A stretch of 64,000 bases of DNA from CALJFL01 sp963669435 (GTDB taxonomy: Bacteria; Pseudomonadota; Gammaproteobacteria; Pseudomonadales; Halieaceae). The notes under the pieces were generated by a model. It did no database searches. It was not told where the DNA came from and saw only the letters and a list, made by a program, of their open reading frames with translations. The stretch is taken from positions 1,240,001 to 1,304,000 of the forward strand of contig OY770025.1 in assembly GCA_963669435.1 (NCBI GenBank). The letters are read 5' to 3'. A program made the translations under genes and the position numbers. Shown here in pieces: positions 43,071-52,950 of this stretch (position 1 is its first letter; each line of letters opens with the position of its first letter).

Positions 43071-45230
43071 ATGAAGCTTATTTCTGAACTGAAGCGACGC
43101 AACGTTTTCAGGGTGGCAATCGCCTACCTGGTTGCCTGCTGGCTGGTCATCCAGGTCACCAATGAGGTGGCCCCTGCGCTGAACCTCCCTGAGTGGATCA
43201 ACACCATGGTGGTCTGGCTGAGCATTGTCGGCCTGCCCTTCGCCATTATCTTCGCCTGGATATTTGAGCTGACGCCCGACGGCTTACGCCTGGACGAGGG
43301 GGAAGACGCGACACGTGCGAGCGACACACCGCATTCAACGCCCGGATTAAACATGCTGATTACCGGCCTGCTGGCCGCTGCCCTGGTGTTTGTCATCGTT
43401 GATAGCTATGTGATGGATGACGGCCCGGCTTTGGAAGAATCAGCGCAAACTAGTGAAGCGCTTGCCACGCCAGCGGTAGAGAGAAACTCCATCGCGGTAC
43501 TGCCCTTTGCCAATATGAGCCAGGACGACTCCCAGGACTATTTTTCCGACGGCCTGGCTGAGGAGCTACTCAACCTGCTTGCCAAACAAAAAGGCCTGAA
43601 GGTCGCCGCTCGCACGTCCTCATTCGCCTTTCGGGACGCCGACCAGGATATCCGCGGGATTGGCGAGGCACTGGATGTTACCGTGGTGCTGGAAGGCAGT
43701 GTGCGCAAGGCAGGAAACAAGATTCGCATTACCGCGCAGTTGATCGATGTGAGCAATGGCTTCCATGTCTGGTCAGAAGTCTATAACCGGGAACTTGATG
43801 ATGTGTTTGCGGTGCAGGACGAGATTGCCGGTGCAATTGTGGAGGAACTTAGCCTGCACCTGGATATGCCGGCCACCGACGACGGACGTGCACACAAACT
43901 CGAGGCCTATGATCTGTACCTGCGCGGCCGTCACCTGTCCCGTCAAGCCGGTCGGGAGGACTCCGCAAAAGCGTTAGAGCTATATCGAGAGGCGACTGAA
44001 ATTGACCCGGACTTCGCCCAGGCCTGGGCAGCCCTGGGTCGAGAGGCATTGTTGCATCGAGAGTCCCAGTTCTGGGAGGGGATTCCCGAGGTCGATGCGG
44101 TGACTATTGCGCAGGATAGTATCAATCGCGCGCTCACGCTGTCGCCCAACCTCGCTGAAGCGCACGTCACCCAGAGCCGTTTGCACTGGGACCGCTACCG
44201 CATTGAGAAAGCACTGGAAAGTGCCGAACGTGCGATCACCATCAATCCCAACCTCGCCGATGCTCACCACGCCCAGGCCACAGCACTTGAGGCCATGGGA
44301 CGAATTGGCGAGGCATTTGATGCCCTGGGTACGGCGATTCGGCTCGACCCACTGGATGAAAATTTAATGGTGCGGCGGGTCCGAATGGCCCGGGCCTATC
44401 TGGAAGACAGCTACCTCGACCAGGCAACGGCAGAGTATGAAATTGCCCTCGCTCGCAAAGGTGAAGAAGCGCTAGCCAAGGAGAGGGCTCGGTTAAAGTT
44501 GATGCGGGGGGCACGACGCAGCAACGAATCCGCCAGGTGGTATCGCTATGCCAAAGACATTGGCGAACCAATCATTGGCGACCGCTTTGTTGGCATCTTG
44601 CAACTGTGGATGTTTGACTCACTTTTCATTGATGAAATGCGGTTTCCCGACGCCTACCGCATGTACCTGACCAGCTGGCGCAACCGGCCCGAGGACGCAC
44701 TGCAGATGTACGAACAGCTGCCTCCTCCTGCCCAGGCCGTGCCCATCGTATTGGAAGAGCGCTCGATTGCGCAGATGAATGTTGGTGATTGTGAGGGTGC
44801 TCTGCTATCGCTAAATCAGGCACAAGGCGAGAGTTACCGAATTTACGGCCAGGTAGTCCCGGCGATGATGCGCAGCAACAGCAACCTGGCCCTTAACCGG
44901 GCCTGGTGTTTACGCAAGCTGGGCAAAGAAAAAGAAGCGTTGGAGGTTTTAAACCGGGTTGAGCCCTATTTGGAAAACCTGCGAGTAAGTGCAACCTACA
45001 GCTACTTCAACGTTGACGCAAAAATGAAACTGATGCGCGGCGATAGAAGTGGTGCGCTGGACACGCTGGAGGCCGCGATGGCCAGACACGATATCGGCTT
45101 CTCTCTGTTTGCCGACCCGGTACTGCGTAGCCTGAGCGGCGACCCTCGCTTTGAAAAAATCCGCGATGATCTGACCACCCACGTCAACGCCGAGCGGGCC
45201 AAGCTGGGGTGGCCGCCCGCAACCTTGTAG
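43071..45230 (+). CDS. Membrane TolB-like / tetratricopeptide protein
   Basis: A 719-residue protein. Two N-terminal membrane segments lie near residues 14-32 and 43-65, with another near 98-116. The TolB-amino-terminal-like domain follows (SIAVLPFANMSQDDSQDYFSDGLAEELL, then LEGSVRKAG-KIRITAQLID, about 145-280). Several TPR units come after it (about 290-460 and again near the C-terminus). This architecture is common in marine gammaproteobacteria, often with an N-terminal cyclase or DNA-binding domain; here neither is present. It is probably a protein-interaction platform at the inner membrane. No clear ribosome site precedes the ATG. Confidence 0.85.
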   Translation: MKLISELKRRNVFRVAIAYLVACWLVIQVTNEVAPALNLPEWINTMVVWLSIVGLPFAIIFAWIFELTPDGLRLDEGEDATRASDTPHSTPGLNMLITGLLAAALVFVIVDSYVMDDGPALEESAQTSEALATPAVERNSIAVLPFANMSQDDSQDYFSDGLAEELLNLLAKQKGLKVAARTSSFAFRDADQDIRGIGEALDVTVVLEGSVRKAGNKIRITAQLIDVSNGFHVWSEVYNRELDDVFAVQDEIAGAIVEELSLHLDMPATDDGRAHKLEAYDLYLRGRHLSRQAGREDSAKALELYREATEIDPDFAQAWAALGREALLHRESQFWEGIPEVDAVTIAQDSINRALTLSPNLAEAHVTQSRLHWDRYRIEKALESAERAITINPNLADAHHAQATALEAMGRIGEAFDALGTAIRLDPLDENLMVRRVRMARAYLEDSYLDQATAEYEIALARKGEEALAKERARLKLMRGARRSNESARWYRYAKDIGEPIIGDRFVGILQLWMFDSLFIDEMRFPDAYRMYLTSWRNRPEDALQMYEQLPPPAQAVPIVLEERSIAQMNVGDCEGALLSLNQAQGESYRIYGQVVPAMMRSNSNLALNRAWCLRKLGKEKEALEVLNRVEPYLENLRVSATYSYFNVDAKMKLMRGDRSGALDTLEAAMARHDIGFSLFADPVLRSLSGDPRFEKIRDDLTTHVNAERAKLGWPPATL

Positions 45231-45443
45231 TCCTTCTACGCGTTTATCTTTGCTCTTTTCATCCCGGGCAACAAACAGCCTGGCGTACATTGATGTCGCT
45301 CCGCCTCGCACCAAAATGGATCCAGTTTGCGATGGAACGAAGCCTTTCTGCGACCAGTTGAGCATCAGCTACGCCGAGAGTGCCCACGAATGCGGGATAA
45401 TAGCTGCCTGTTGATACCACAGCCCATATAAGGGGCGGGTGCC

Positions 45444-48400
45444 ATGACCAGGCTATCTGTAAACAATCCCGCGGCGGTCGTCGTTGCGGTCATTCTGGTA
45501 GCGTTGTTTGGGCTTATCAGTCTCAACCACCTACCGATACAACTACTACCCGACGTCGAGCGGCCGCAAATCAGCGTGTGGACGGCGTGGCGAGCTGCTG
45601 CGCCCGAAGAAGTCGAAGAATCCATCGTCCAGCCTCAGGAAAACGTGCTCAAAAACGTTCCCGGACTGGACAACATGGTGAGCTATGCCTCGCGCGGCCA
45701 GGGCTATATTGTGCTCAACTTTCGTGTCGGCTGGGATATGCAGCAGGCGCTTATCGACGTTATCACCCAGTTGAACCAGGCCGAAGAACTGCCCATCGAC
45801 GCCGAAGAGCCGCAAATCCAATCAGGTGGCAATAGCCGGGGCAAGGCCGCTTCACTGCTGATCTACACTCTTCCAGGGAACAACTCCCGGGATGTCGCCA
45901 CCTACCAGGACCTGATCGACCAGGAGGTGGAACCTGCACTTGCCCGGGTGCCCGGTGTGGCCCGGGTCGACATGGCCGGTGAGCGCGAGAAAGAAATCAG
46001 CATTACCATGGATACCCAGCGTATGGCGGCACTGGGTGTGCCGGTTACCGATGTCGCCCAAACCTTGCGCCGCGCCATCGACGTATCGGGTGGTTTCGCC
46101 GATGTAGGGCGCAGACGTTACACGGTGCGCTTCCTGGGCCAGCGCGATATCCCCGATCTGGGCGATCTGGTAGTGACCTGGCGCAATGGCGAGCCGGTGT
46201 ACCTGCGCGACCTGGCAACCATCGAAGTACAGTTGGAAAAGCGCAGAAACTATTCCCTGCGTAATGGCTTTCCCGCTTATTACATCAGCATCGTGCCCAC
46301 ACACGATGCCAATACCGTGGAACTCCTCGATGGACTCAACCAGGCAATCGAAGAGGTTAATGCAAACGCACTACATGCAGCAGGACTGAACCTGGAACTC
46401 AGTTTCGACGCGTCGTTGCATATTCGGCGGGCCATCGACCTGGTAAAGGGTAATCTCATGCTGGGGCTGTTGCTGGCCAGCATGATTCTCTATCTATTCC
46501 TGAGGAACTTCCGTTCTACCCTGATAATCGCAACCACAATTCCCATTTCATTACTTGTCGCTTTTATCGTGCTGCGATTTACCGGCAAGTCGCTGAACGT
46601 CATTTCATTGGCGGGGTTGGCGTTCTCCGTGGGGCTGGTCATGGATGCGGCCATTATCGTGCAGGAAAACATCACGCGCCTGCGCGCAACGGGCCTCGGG
46701 GCACTGCAGGCGACCTTACAGGGCACCAGGGAGGTGTCAGGCGCGCTGTTCTCCTCAACACTTACCAGTGTCGCCATCTTCGTACCCATTTTGTTCATGG
46801 AGGGTGTTGAAGGACAGTTGTTCAAAGACCTCGCCATCACCATGTGCGCCGCCGTGAGCGTCTCCCTGATTACCGCGCTCACCATTCTCCCGGCCGCCAC
46901 GGCATTGTACTCGGCCGGAGGCGGCGGCCATCGCGATCGCCTGGCACACCTGTGGCGCAAAACCGCAGATACTGTGGTACGCATAACGGACAGCGGCAGG
47001 CGCAGTGTCACCCTGGTCGCCGGCCTGCTGGCCCTGTGCCTGTCGCTCACCTGGCTACTGATGCCCAAGATCGACTTCCTGCCAAAAGCTAAAATTGACG
47101 CCATCCAAACCTACTGGGCAACACCACCGGGCATTAACCTGGATACCCTGGAAACCGATATAGCACTGGAAGTCGCCCGGCGATTAAAGCCCTACTACGA
47201 CGGTGAAAAAGAGCCGGTAATCCGTGGCTACAATTTCGCCTCTTTCAATGCCACTGATACCTCTTCATTCATCTATCTGGAAGACGCCAGCAAAATTGGC
47301 GACATGCTGGAGCTACTGCGCACTGAACTATTCCAGGGCATCGCAGACACCCGGGCCTACATCAGTCAGGCCTCCATGCTCAATGTGGCGAGTGACAATC
47401 GCGCCGCGGGAATCGACATCGACCTCCAGGGCGCCGACATGGAGCAAATGCGGCAGATCGCTGCCAAGACGATGGAACTGCTACAGGGCCTTTGGGGTAG
47501 CCGGGCGGTGGTCTATGCCAACCCGGACCTGGGCCAGGGCGAGGCCGAGCTACGCGTATATCCCCGCGAGCAACGGATCAGCATGGCGGGAATGGACCGA
47601 CTGGCGGTAGCCAATATAGTGCGTACCTATACCGACGGTCTGTTCGCGGGGGAGTACTTCGATGGCAATTATCGCTATGACGTGCTGTTGCGGGGCCCCG
47701 AATGGGCGTCCCCGGACGAACTGGCTTCCCTGCCCCTGGCCACTCCGGGAGCGGGCATACAGACTATTGGTGAGCTGGCAGACATTGAGCGAGGGGTTGG
47801 CCCCAATCAACTGCTGCGAGTCAATGCCAGGCGCACGATCAGCGTCACCGTGGTACCGCCAGATGACGTGCCCATGGAAGAAGCCATGGACCTGATACGT
47901 GCTGAGGTAGAACCCATCATCAAACCGCTTCTACCCCCCGGTGCGCGCATGGATTACCGAGGCAATGCCGACCAGTTGAGCCAGGCGCTGCAAACCGTGG
48001 GCGTCAATTTCCTGCTGGCGATCTTCATCCTGTTTCTGATCATGGCAGCGCTGTTTAAATCCCCTTGGGATAGCCTGCTGGTCTTGCTGGTCATGCCGCT
48101 GGCCATCGTTGGCGGCGTCATTGGGCTGAAGTTACTGAACCTGGTGGTGTACCAATCACTCGACCTGCTCACCATGATCGGCTTCATTATTTTGCTAGGA
48201 CTCGTGGTAAACAACGCAATTTTACTTGTGGACCAGACGCGCACCGCCCAGCGGGACGGCAAAGACCTGCGCGACGCGATCCACCAGGCAGTACTGTATC
48301 GCGCCCGCCCAATCTTCATGAGCACGCTGACCAGTTTGTTCGGCATGCTACCGCTGATGTTGATACCGGGAGTGGGATCAGAAATCTATCGCGGTCTGGC

Positions 48401-48575
48401 CGCGGTCATCGTAGGCGGCATGTCGGTATGCGCAGTATTCACCCTGGTCCTATTGCCCAGCCTGCTGCGGTTGGAAGAAGCCGGCAAGGCCTGGAAAAGT
48501 GAGCGCACCCAGGCAGCAGACCGAACTACTACAGGTCAAATCGATTCACATGCCCAGGGGGGGAGCCTGTCATGA
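45444..48575 (+). CDS. RND efflux transporter permease (first system)
   Basis: A 1043-residue inner-membrane proton-driven exporter of the HAE1/AcrB-like superfamily. It has one N-terminal membrane helix, a large periplasmic loop, a bundle of membrane helices (about 335-545), a second large loop and a final bundle (about 850-1010). Conserved phrases are FSVGLVMDAAIIVQENI (helix 4, with the proton-relay Asp) and the internal repeat GLVVNNAILLVDQTRTAQ. The stop overlaps the adaptor start by 4 bases. In most RND operons the adaptor comes first; here it comes second. The substrate is not predictable. Confidence 0.93.
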   Translation: MTRLSVNNPAAVVVAVILVALFGLISLNHLPIQLLPDVERPQISVWTAWRAAAPEEVEESIVQPQENVLKNVPGLDNMVSYASRGQGYIVLNFRVGWDMQQALIDVITQLNQAEELPIDAEEPQIQSGGNSRGKAASLLIYTLPGNNSRDVATYQDLIDQEVEPALARVPGVARVDMAGEREKEISITMDTQRMAALGVPVTDVAQTLRRAIDVSGGFADVGRRRYTVRFLGQRDIPDLGDLVVTWRNGEPVYLRDLATIEVQLEKRRNYSLRNGFPAYYISIVPTHDANTVELLDGLNQAIEEVNANALHAAGLNLELSFDASLHIRRAIDLVKGNLMLGLLLASMILYLFLRNFRSTLIIATTIPISLLVAFIVLRFTGKSLNVISLAGLAFSVGLVMDAAIIVQENITRLRATGLGALQATLQGTREVSGALFSSTLTSVAIFVPILFMEGVEGQLFKDLAITMCAAVSVSLITALTILPAATALYSAGGGGHRDRLAHLWRKTADTVVRITDSGRRSVTLVAGLLALCLSLTWLLMPKIDFLPKAKIDAIQTYWATPPGINLDTLETDIALEVARRLKPYYDGEKEPVIRGYNFASFNATDTSSFIYLEDASKIGDMLELLRTELFQGIADTRAYISQASMLNVASDNRAAGIDIDLQGADMEQMRQIAAKTMELLQGLWGSRAVVYANPDLGQGEAELRVYPREQRISMAGMDRLAVANIVRTYTDGLFAGEYFDGNYRYDVLLRGPEWASPDELASLPLATPGAGIQTIGELADIERGVGPNQLLRVNARRTISVTVVPPDDVPMEEAMDLIRAEVEPIIKPLLPPGARMDYRGNADQLSQALQTVGVNFLLAIFILFLIMAALFKSPWDSLLVLLVMPLAIVGGVIGLKLLNLVVYQSLDLLTMIGFIILLGLVVNNAILLVDQTRTAQRDGKDLRDAIHQAVLYRARPIFMSTLTSLFGMLPLMLIPGVGSEIYRGLAAVIVGGMSVCAVFTLVLLPSLLRLEEAGKAWKSERTQAADRTTTGQIDSHAQGGSLS

Positions 48576-49621
48576 AATCTCGATTCATCATCTTGTTGAG
48601 TTGCCTGGTCGCGATGCCGGCCCTGGCCCAGCAAGCGAGCGTTCCGGTGGTGGTCACCCAGGCCAAGGAACAGACAGTGCAGCGCAGCCTGCCAATCGCC
48701 GGTCGCGTATTCAGTCGTAACGAGGCCAGCCTGAGCACGACGGTGGCCGGGCAACTGCTGTGGGTGGCTGAGCCGGGGACCCTGGTAAAACAGGGTGAAC
48801 TACTGGCAAGCATGGACGAAGCGCCGATCGAACTGAGGCTCAGGGAACTCGAAAACCTCGCCGCGCGGGAGCAAGTGAACCAACGCTACCTCGCCCGGGA
48901 AGTAGAACGGCTACGGCAACTGCGGGAATCCAACAGCGCTTCCCAGCGATTGCTGGACGAGGCCGAAACCAACCGCGACCTGTCGCGGCAGGACCTCGCC
49001 ACCATCTCCACACGAATCAGCCAGGTTGAGGATGAATTGCGCCGTTCAAGAGTGGTCGCGGGCTTTGACGGGGTGGTGTCACAGCGTCACCTGCGCGCCG
49101 GTGAATACGTTCGGCCCGGGGACCCCATTGTGGAATTGGTAGATGTTGAAGCACTGGAAGTGCGGTTCCAGGTGCCCGTGGCGTACCTCGATCGCTTACA
49201 TACAGGTGACCGTGTTGCACTGGAAACAAGAAGTGGCGACAGTTACCAGGGCCACCTGCGTACGCTGATTCCAACCGTGAACGAATCGTCTCAGACCTTC
49301 GAAGCCAGGGTCGAACCCGACCTCCTTGGAGCAATCCCTTTCGTTGCCGGCCAGCTTGTATCGGTCAGGGTGCCGCTATCAGGTGAAAGTCACAGCGTGA
49401 TGATACCCAGGGACGCGGTGGTGCTTAGAAGCGATGGAAATTATGTATTCCGTATCGGCGATGACAATATCGCTGAACGTGTCTCAGTCACCGTGGGTGA
49501 AGGTGAGAAGGAGTGGGTCAGCGTGCGCGGTAAGCTGCGCGATGGAGACTGGGTCGCCATCCGCGGGGTGGAGCGACTGGAAGCAGGACAAACTGTGCTA
49601 CGCCAGGTGGCCGCAAGCTAG
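48572..49621 (+). CDS. RND periplasmic adaptor (first system)
   Basis: A 349-residue membrane-fusion protein. It has a signal peptide (1-20, ending ALAQ), a split lipoyl domain (SLSTTVAGQLLWVAEPGTLVKQGELLA and RSRVVAGFDGVVSQR), a helical hairpin between them (about 85-145), and a beta-barrel and membrane-proximal domain. It links the permease encoded just upstream to an outer-membrane channel, which is not in the window. Its stop and the stop of the facing beta-galactosidase gene share the palindrome CTAG (49618-49621). Confidence 0.92.
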   Translation: MKSRFIILLSCLVAMPALAQQASVPVVVTQAKEQTVQRSLPIAGRVFSRNEASLSTTVAGQLLWVAEPGTLVKQGELLASMDEAPIELRLRELENLAAREQVNQRYLAREVERLRQLRESNSASQRLLDEAETNRDLSRQDLATISTRISQVEDELRRSRVVAGFDGVVSQRHLRAGEYVRPGDPIVELVDVEALEVRFQVPVAYLDRLHTGDRVALETRSGDSYQGHLRTLIPTVNESSQTFEARVEPDLLGAIPFVAGQLVSVRVPLSGESHSVMIPRDAVVLRSDGNYVFRIGDDNIAERVSVTVGEGEKEWVSVRGKLRDGDWVAIRGVERLEAGQTVLRQVAAS

Positions 49622-52600
49622 TGCGAGGCTAACGCGGGCAGCGGCGAGAGCAAAAAACCGTAGGCATACTCGCGGGGGGCAATACGGTAGGGGGGATTGG
49701 CCATTGAACTCTGCCCCCAACCAGTATCACCCCCGACACCACGTTGCATCAGGTCGACATTCAGGACATTGCCGTCAGCTGCACGCAGCCGATGAGGGTG
49801 TCGTTTGCTCGCCAACTCTTCCTGTGTGTAAGGCCATACGCTGAATTCCACTGTCGATTCGGCCTGTATCCTGAGTCCAGTTCCCGAACTGTTGGAAATC
49901 TCCAGCCAGCGTACATCAGTGCGATTACTACTTTCCTGTGGCTTGACATAATCGCGATAGAATTCGCCAAGAGGTAATTTATAGATTCCAATATCTGCGG
50001 CCGTTTTTCTGTCAACGTAGTTTTCAAAGGGTCCGCGGCCATACCACTTGATACTTGTCAGCAAGGCATCCAGCTGACCCTGCAAGCCGATGCGTGCCAG
50101 TTCAAGATCATTGGGGACGCGAGACAGGTCAACAAAAAGATGTATGGCAATACTCGCATCACTGCCAATGGAGTAACGCAGAGTACCTGTTACATCCCGG
50201 TGAGGCAGCCGAAACCGGTTTTCAATAACCACCTGATGTTCACTCTGTTCTACAACGGAAACTGAAGAGTCATCACGATCACGATAGGCGTGTCGCCATT
50301 GGGACGCACCTTCCATGCCGGCAGCGAACACATTGTCGTTATCCGTTGGAGGGCGCCAAAAGTTTGGTGTCAGTGCGGAGCTTAACAACGATTGATCTGC
50401 CGCTTCGTAACTTTCCAGCAGGCCACTCTTCTTACCGATAGTGGCAGAGAACAAATTGTTCCCCACCCGCCAGTGATCTTCATACTCATTGATCTGCAGG
50501 CCACTACCTGATGCCGTCGCCAGGGACGGTGCGCCGAGTTCCTCTTGCAGCATAAACTGCGCTGCGGCGATCTCATGCTGCGCCGGTGCCCAAGGCATTG
50601 CGTCGTCTTTTGTCACGGAAACATTCAGCAACAGCTCACCGCTATCGGGCAATTCAAGAGGTAGTGATAGTGATTCGCTGTGACCCGGTTCCACCTTCAG
50701 CGCCACCTTGCCAGTGCTAATAGCATACCCGTTGCGCAACAAAGACCAGCGCAAGGTATGCCCGTGCAGGCCAAGATGCTGAAACCTGTTGGCAACCATA
50801 AGATTGGCTCCATCCAGGTCAAAATCCACCCACTGGTGAACTCTCTTCACTTCATGTAGTGCGGGCTTGGGCGTTCGATCAGGGTAGACGACACCATTGT
50901 TATTAAATGTCCCATCGTGCGGCATGCCTTCTGGCTCAAAGTCTCCGCCATAAGCCCAGAAAGTTTCGCCGTTCTCACTTTTATTCAGCGACTGGTCAGC
51001 CCAATCCCAGATGAAGCCACCTTGAATATTTGGATAGCGCTTGAACACTTGCCAGTAATCGGCGAAGCCACCCGTACTGTTGCCCATTGAGTGTGCATAC
51101 TCGATCAGAATTAGCGGCTTTGCATTAGCGGGCTTTTCGCCCCAGACATCGATGTAGCGACCGCTATCTGCTTGCGTACCCGCCAGCAAGTAGTCCCAGA
51201 AATCGTTCATCCCGAAGAGGCGCTCGTCTACCGGATTAGCTGGCATGCTCGCATTATCTTTCGCCGTGTACGTCGCATACATCGGAGCGATCATGTCGCT
51301 GATCTCTGGCGCCTGTTCGTAAATGACAGGCCGGGTCGGGTCGAGTGCCTGGGCAGCAACGCGCATCGCTGCAAGGTTACTACCGCGTCCCGCCTCATTG
51401 CCCAGCGACCAGAGGATGACGGAGGGGTGATTGCGATCGCGCAGCACCATGTTGGTCATGCGATCGACGACTGCCGCTGTCCAGTGCGGGTCGCTTCCCG
51501 GGAGCGACTCACGCAGGCCATGGGTCTCGAGATTGGCTTCGTCCACCACGTACAGTCCGTAACGATCACAAAGCTCATACCAGTATGGATGGTTAGGGTA
51601 GTGTGAGGTACGCACCGCGTTAAAATTGAACTGCTTCAGCAGCGCGATATCCCGCTCCATCTGTTGACGCGTGACTGCCAGGCCCACGTCCGGCTCCATC
51701 TCGTGACGATTCACGCCCTTCAGGTAGATCGCTCGACCATTTACCAATAACTGCCCGCCCTTAATTTCCACGCGACGAAAGCCAACGTCCTGGGCAACGA
51801 TATCTTGCACTTGCCCTTGCATATCCTTAAGCACCAACACCAGGCGATAAAGGTTGGGAACTTCTGCACTCCACGGAGCGACATCAGCCACAGCTATCTC
51901 CAGCGTTGCCTGTTCACCGTTAAGCGACATTTCAGCAAGCGGTTCACCCTGCACTGTCTGATGCCCGTGCAAATAGACAGCGAGTGATCCTTCCCTCGCA
52001 CCTTGCTGCCAGACGTCCAGTGCAAGTGTTCCCCGCTGGTAATCTTCAGCCAGCGTGGCGCGGACAAAATAGTCTCGTATGTGCTGCCTCGGGAGTTTAC
52101 GCAATTCGACATCACGGAAAATTCCACTCAGGCGCCACATATCCTGTAACTCGAGATAGGCCCCGTCTGACCATCGATACACTTCTACCGCCAGCAGGTT
52201 TTCCCCCGGTTGAACATAGGCTGTGATATCAAACGTCGCCGGTGTAAAGCTGTCCTGGCTATAGCCCACGCGCTGTCCATTCACCCACAGATAGAAGGCG
52301 CTCTTAACGCCCGCGAAGTGCAGGTGTATGTGTTCACCAGCCCAACTCGCCGGCAGCTCAAAGGTCTTACGGTAACTACCCACCGGGTTGTAGTCCTTGC
52401 GTACATGGGGTGGATTGGTCCCGCTGAGAAAGGTGATGTAAGGAGGAAATATGTGCAGGCCCATTTTCGACATACGACCGGTGTCGGCCCAGGGCACATG
52501 GGTGTTGGCATAGATCGGCACCCCATAGCCATGGAGCTCCCAATTGGAAGGAACCGGCAGGACCTCCCAGTCGCCCGCGTCGTAATCTGCACGATAAAAG

Positions 52601-52917
52601 TCCTGTGGGCGCTGATCCGGTCGACGGCTCCAGCGAAATCGCCAGTCGCCGCTGAGCGAGATTACAGAGGCCGTATCCACTTCGCCTGCCAGCGCCTGCT
52701 CGAGGTTCGCAAAGCGATTGGTACTCGCCTGGGCCGGTAGCTTGTTGATACGGAACGTCTGCGAGTCCTCCCACTCGCGATAAGTGCCGTCCTCGCCGGG
52801 CGCCAGGCTGTCATACCAAACAAGCGCCGCAAGAACGGCCAGCGGCACCGAAATCAACACCAGTAACGCTAAGCGTCGGCGAATGCGGGTCGAACCGTCA
52901 GACACTGTCGCTCCCAC
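49618..52917 (-). CDS. Membrane-anchored GH2 beta-galactosidase
   Basis: A 1099-residue LacZ-type glycoside hydrolase family 2 protein. The jelly-roll, immunoglobulin-like, TIM-barrel and C-terminal beta domains of long LacZ enzymes can be followed in order. The acid/base is E508 in SLGNEAG, and the nucleophile is E606 in LIEYAHSMGN. Residues 14-34 (RLALLVLISVPLAVLAALVW) after RIRRR form a signal anchor, so the enzyme is held at the inner membrane facing the periplasm or is exported. LacZ is normally cytoplasmic. It would act on beta-galactosides, possibly algal polysaccharide fragments. It runs convergent with the RND adaptor. Confidence 0.92.
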   Translation of the reverse strand: MGATVSDGSTRIRRRLALLVLISVPLAVLAALVWYDSLAPGEDGTYREWEDSQTFRINKLPAQASTNRFANLEQALAGEVDTASVISLSGDWRFRWSRRPDQRPQDFYRADYDAGDWEVLPVPSNWELHGYGVPIYANTHVPWADTGRMSKMGLHIFPPYITFLSGTNPPHVRKDYNPVGSYRKTFELPASWAGEHIHLHFAGVKSAFYLWVNGQRVGYSQDSFTPATFDITAYVQPGENLLAVEVYRWSDGAYLELQDMWRLSGIFRDVELRKLPRQHIRDYFVRATLAEDYQRGTLALDVWQQGAREGSLAVYLHGHQTVQGEPLAEMSLNGEQATLEIAVADVAPWSAEVPNLYRLVLVLKDMQGQVQDIVAQDVGFRRVEIKGGQLLVNGRAIYLKGVNRHEMEPDVGLAVTRQQMERDIALLKQFNFNAVRTSHYPNHPYWYELCDRYGLYVVDEANLETHGLRESLPGSDPHWTAAVVDRMTNMVLRDRNHPSVILWSLGNEAGRGSNLAAMRVAAQALDPTRPVIYEQAPEISDMIAPMYATYTAKDNASMPANPVDERLFGMNDFWDYLLAGTQADSGRYIDVWGEKPANAKPLILIEYAHSMGNSTGGFADYWQVFKRYPNIQGGFIWDWADQSLNKSENGETFWAYGGDFEPEGMPHDGTFNNNGVVYPDRTPKPALHEVKRVHQWVDFDLDGANLMVANRFQHLGLHGHTLRWSLLRNGYAISTGKVALKVEPGHSESLSLPLELPDSGELLLNVSVTKDDAMPWAPAQHEIAAAQFMLQEELGAPSLATASGSGLQINEYEDHWRVGNNLFSATIGKKSGLLESYEAADQSLLSSALTPNFWRPPTDNDNVFAAGMEGASQWRHAYRDRDDSSVSVVEQSEHQVVIENRFRLPHRDVTGTLRYSIGSDASIAIHLFVDLSRVPNDLELARIGLQGQLDALLTSIKWYGRGPFENYVDRKTAADIGIYKLPLGEFYRDYVKPQESSNRTDVRWLEISNSSGTGLRIQAESTVEFSVWPYTQEELASKRHPHRLRAADGNVLNVDLMQRGVGGDTGWGQSSMANPPYRIAPREYAYGFLLSPLPALASH

Positions 52918-52950
52918 CGTAACGATGGCTCCAGAAAGGTGTCCCGACCC

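Noticed and set aside
45246..45443. Search for a tRNA or small RNA in the gap before the first RND permease
   Set aside because: No cloverleaf, CCA end or clear terminator was found; the gap seems to hold only promoter-type sequence.
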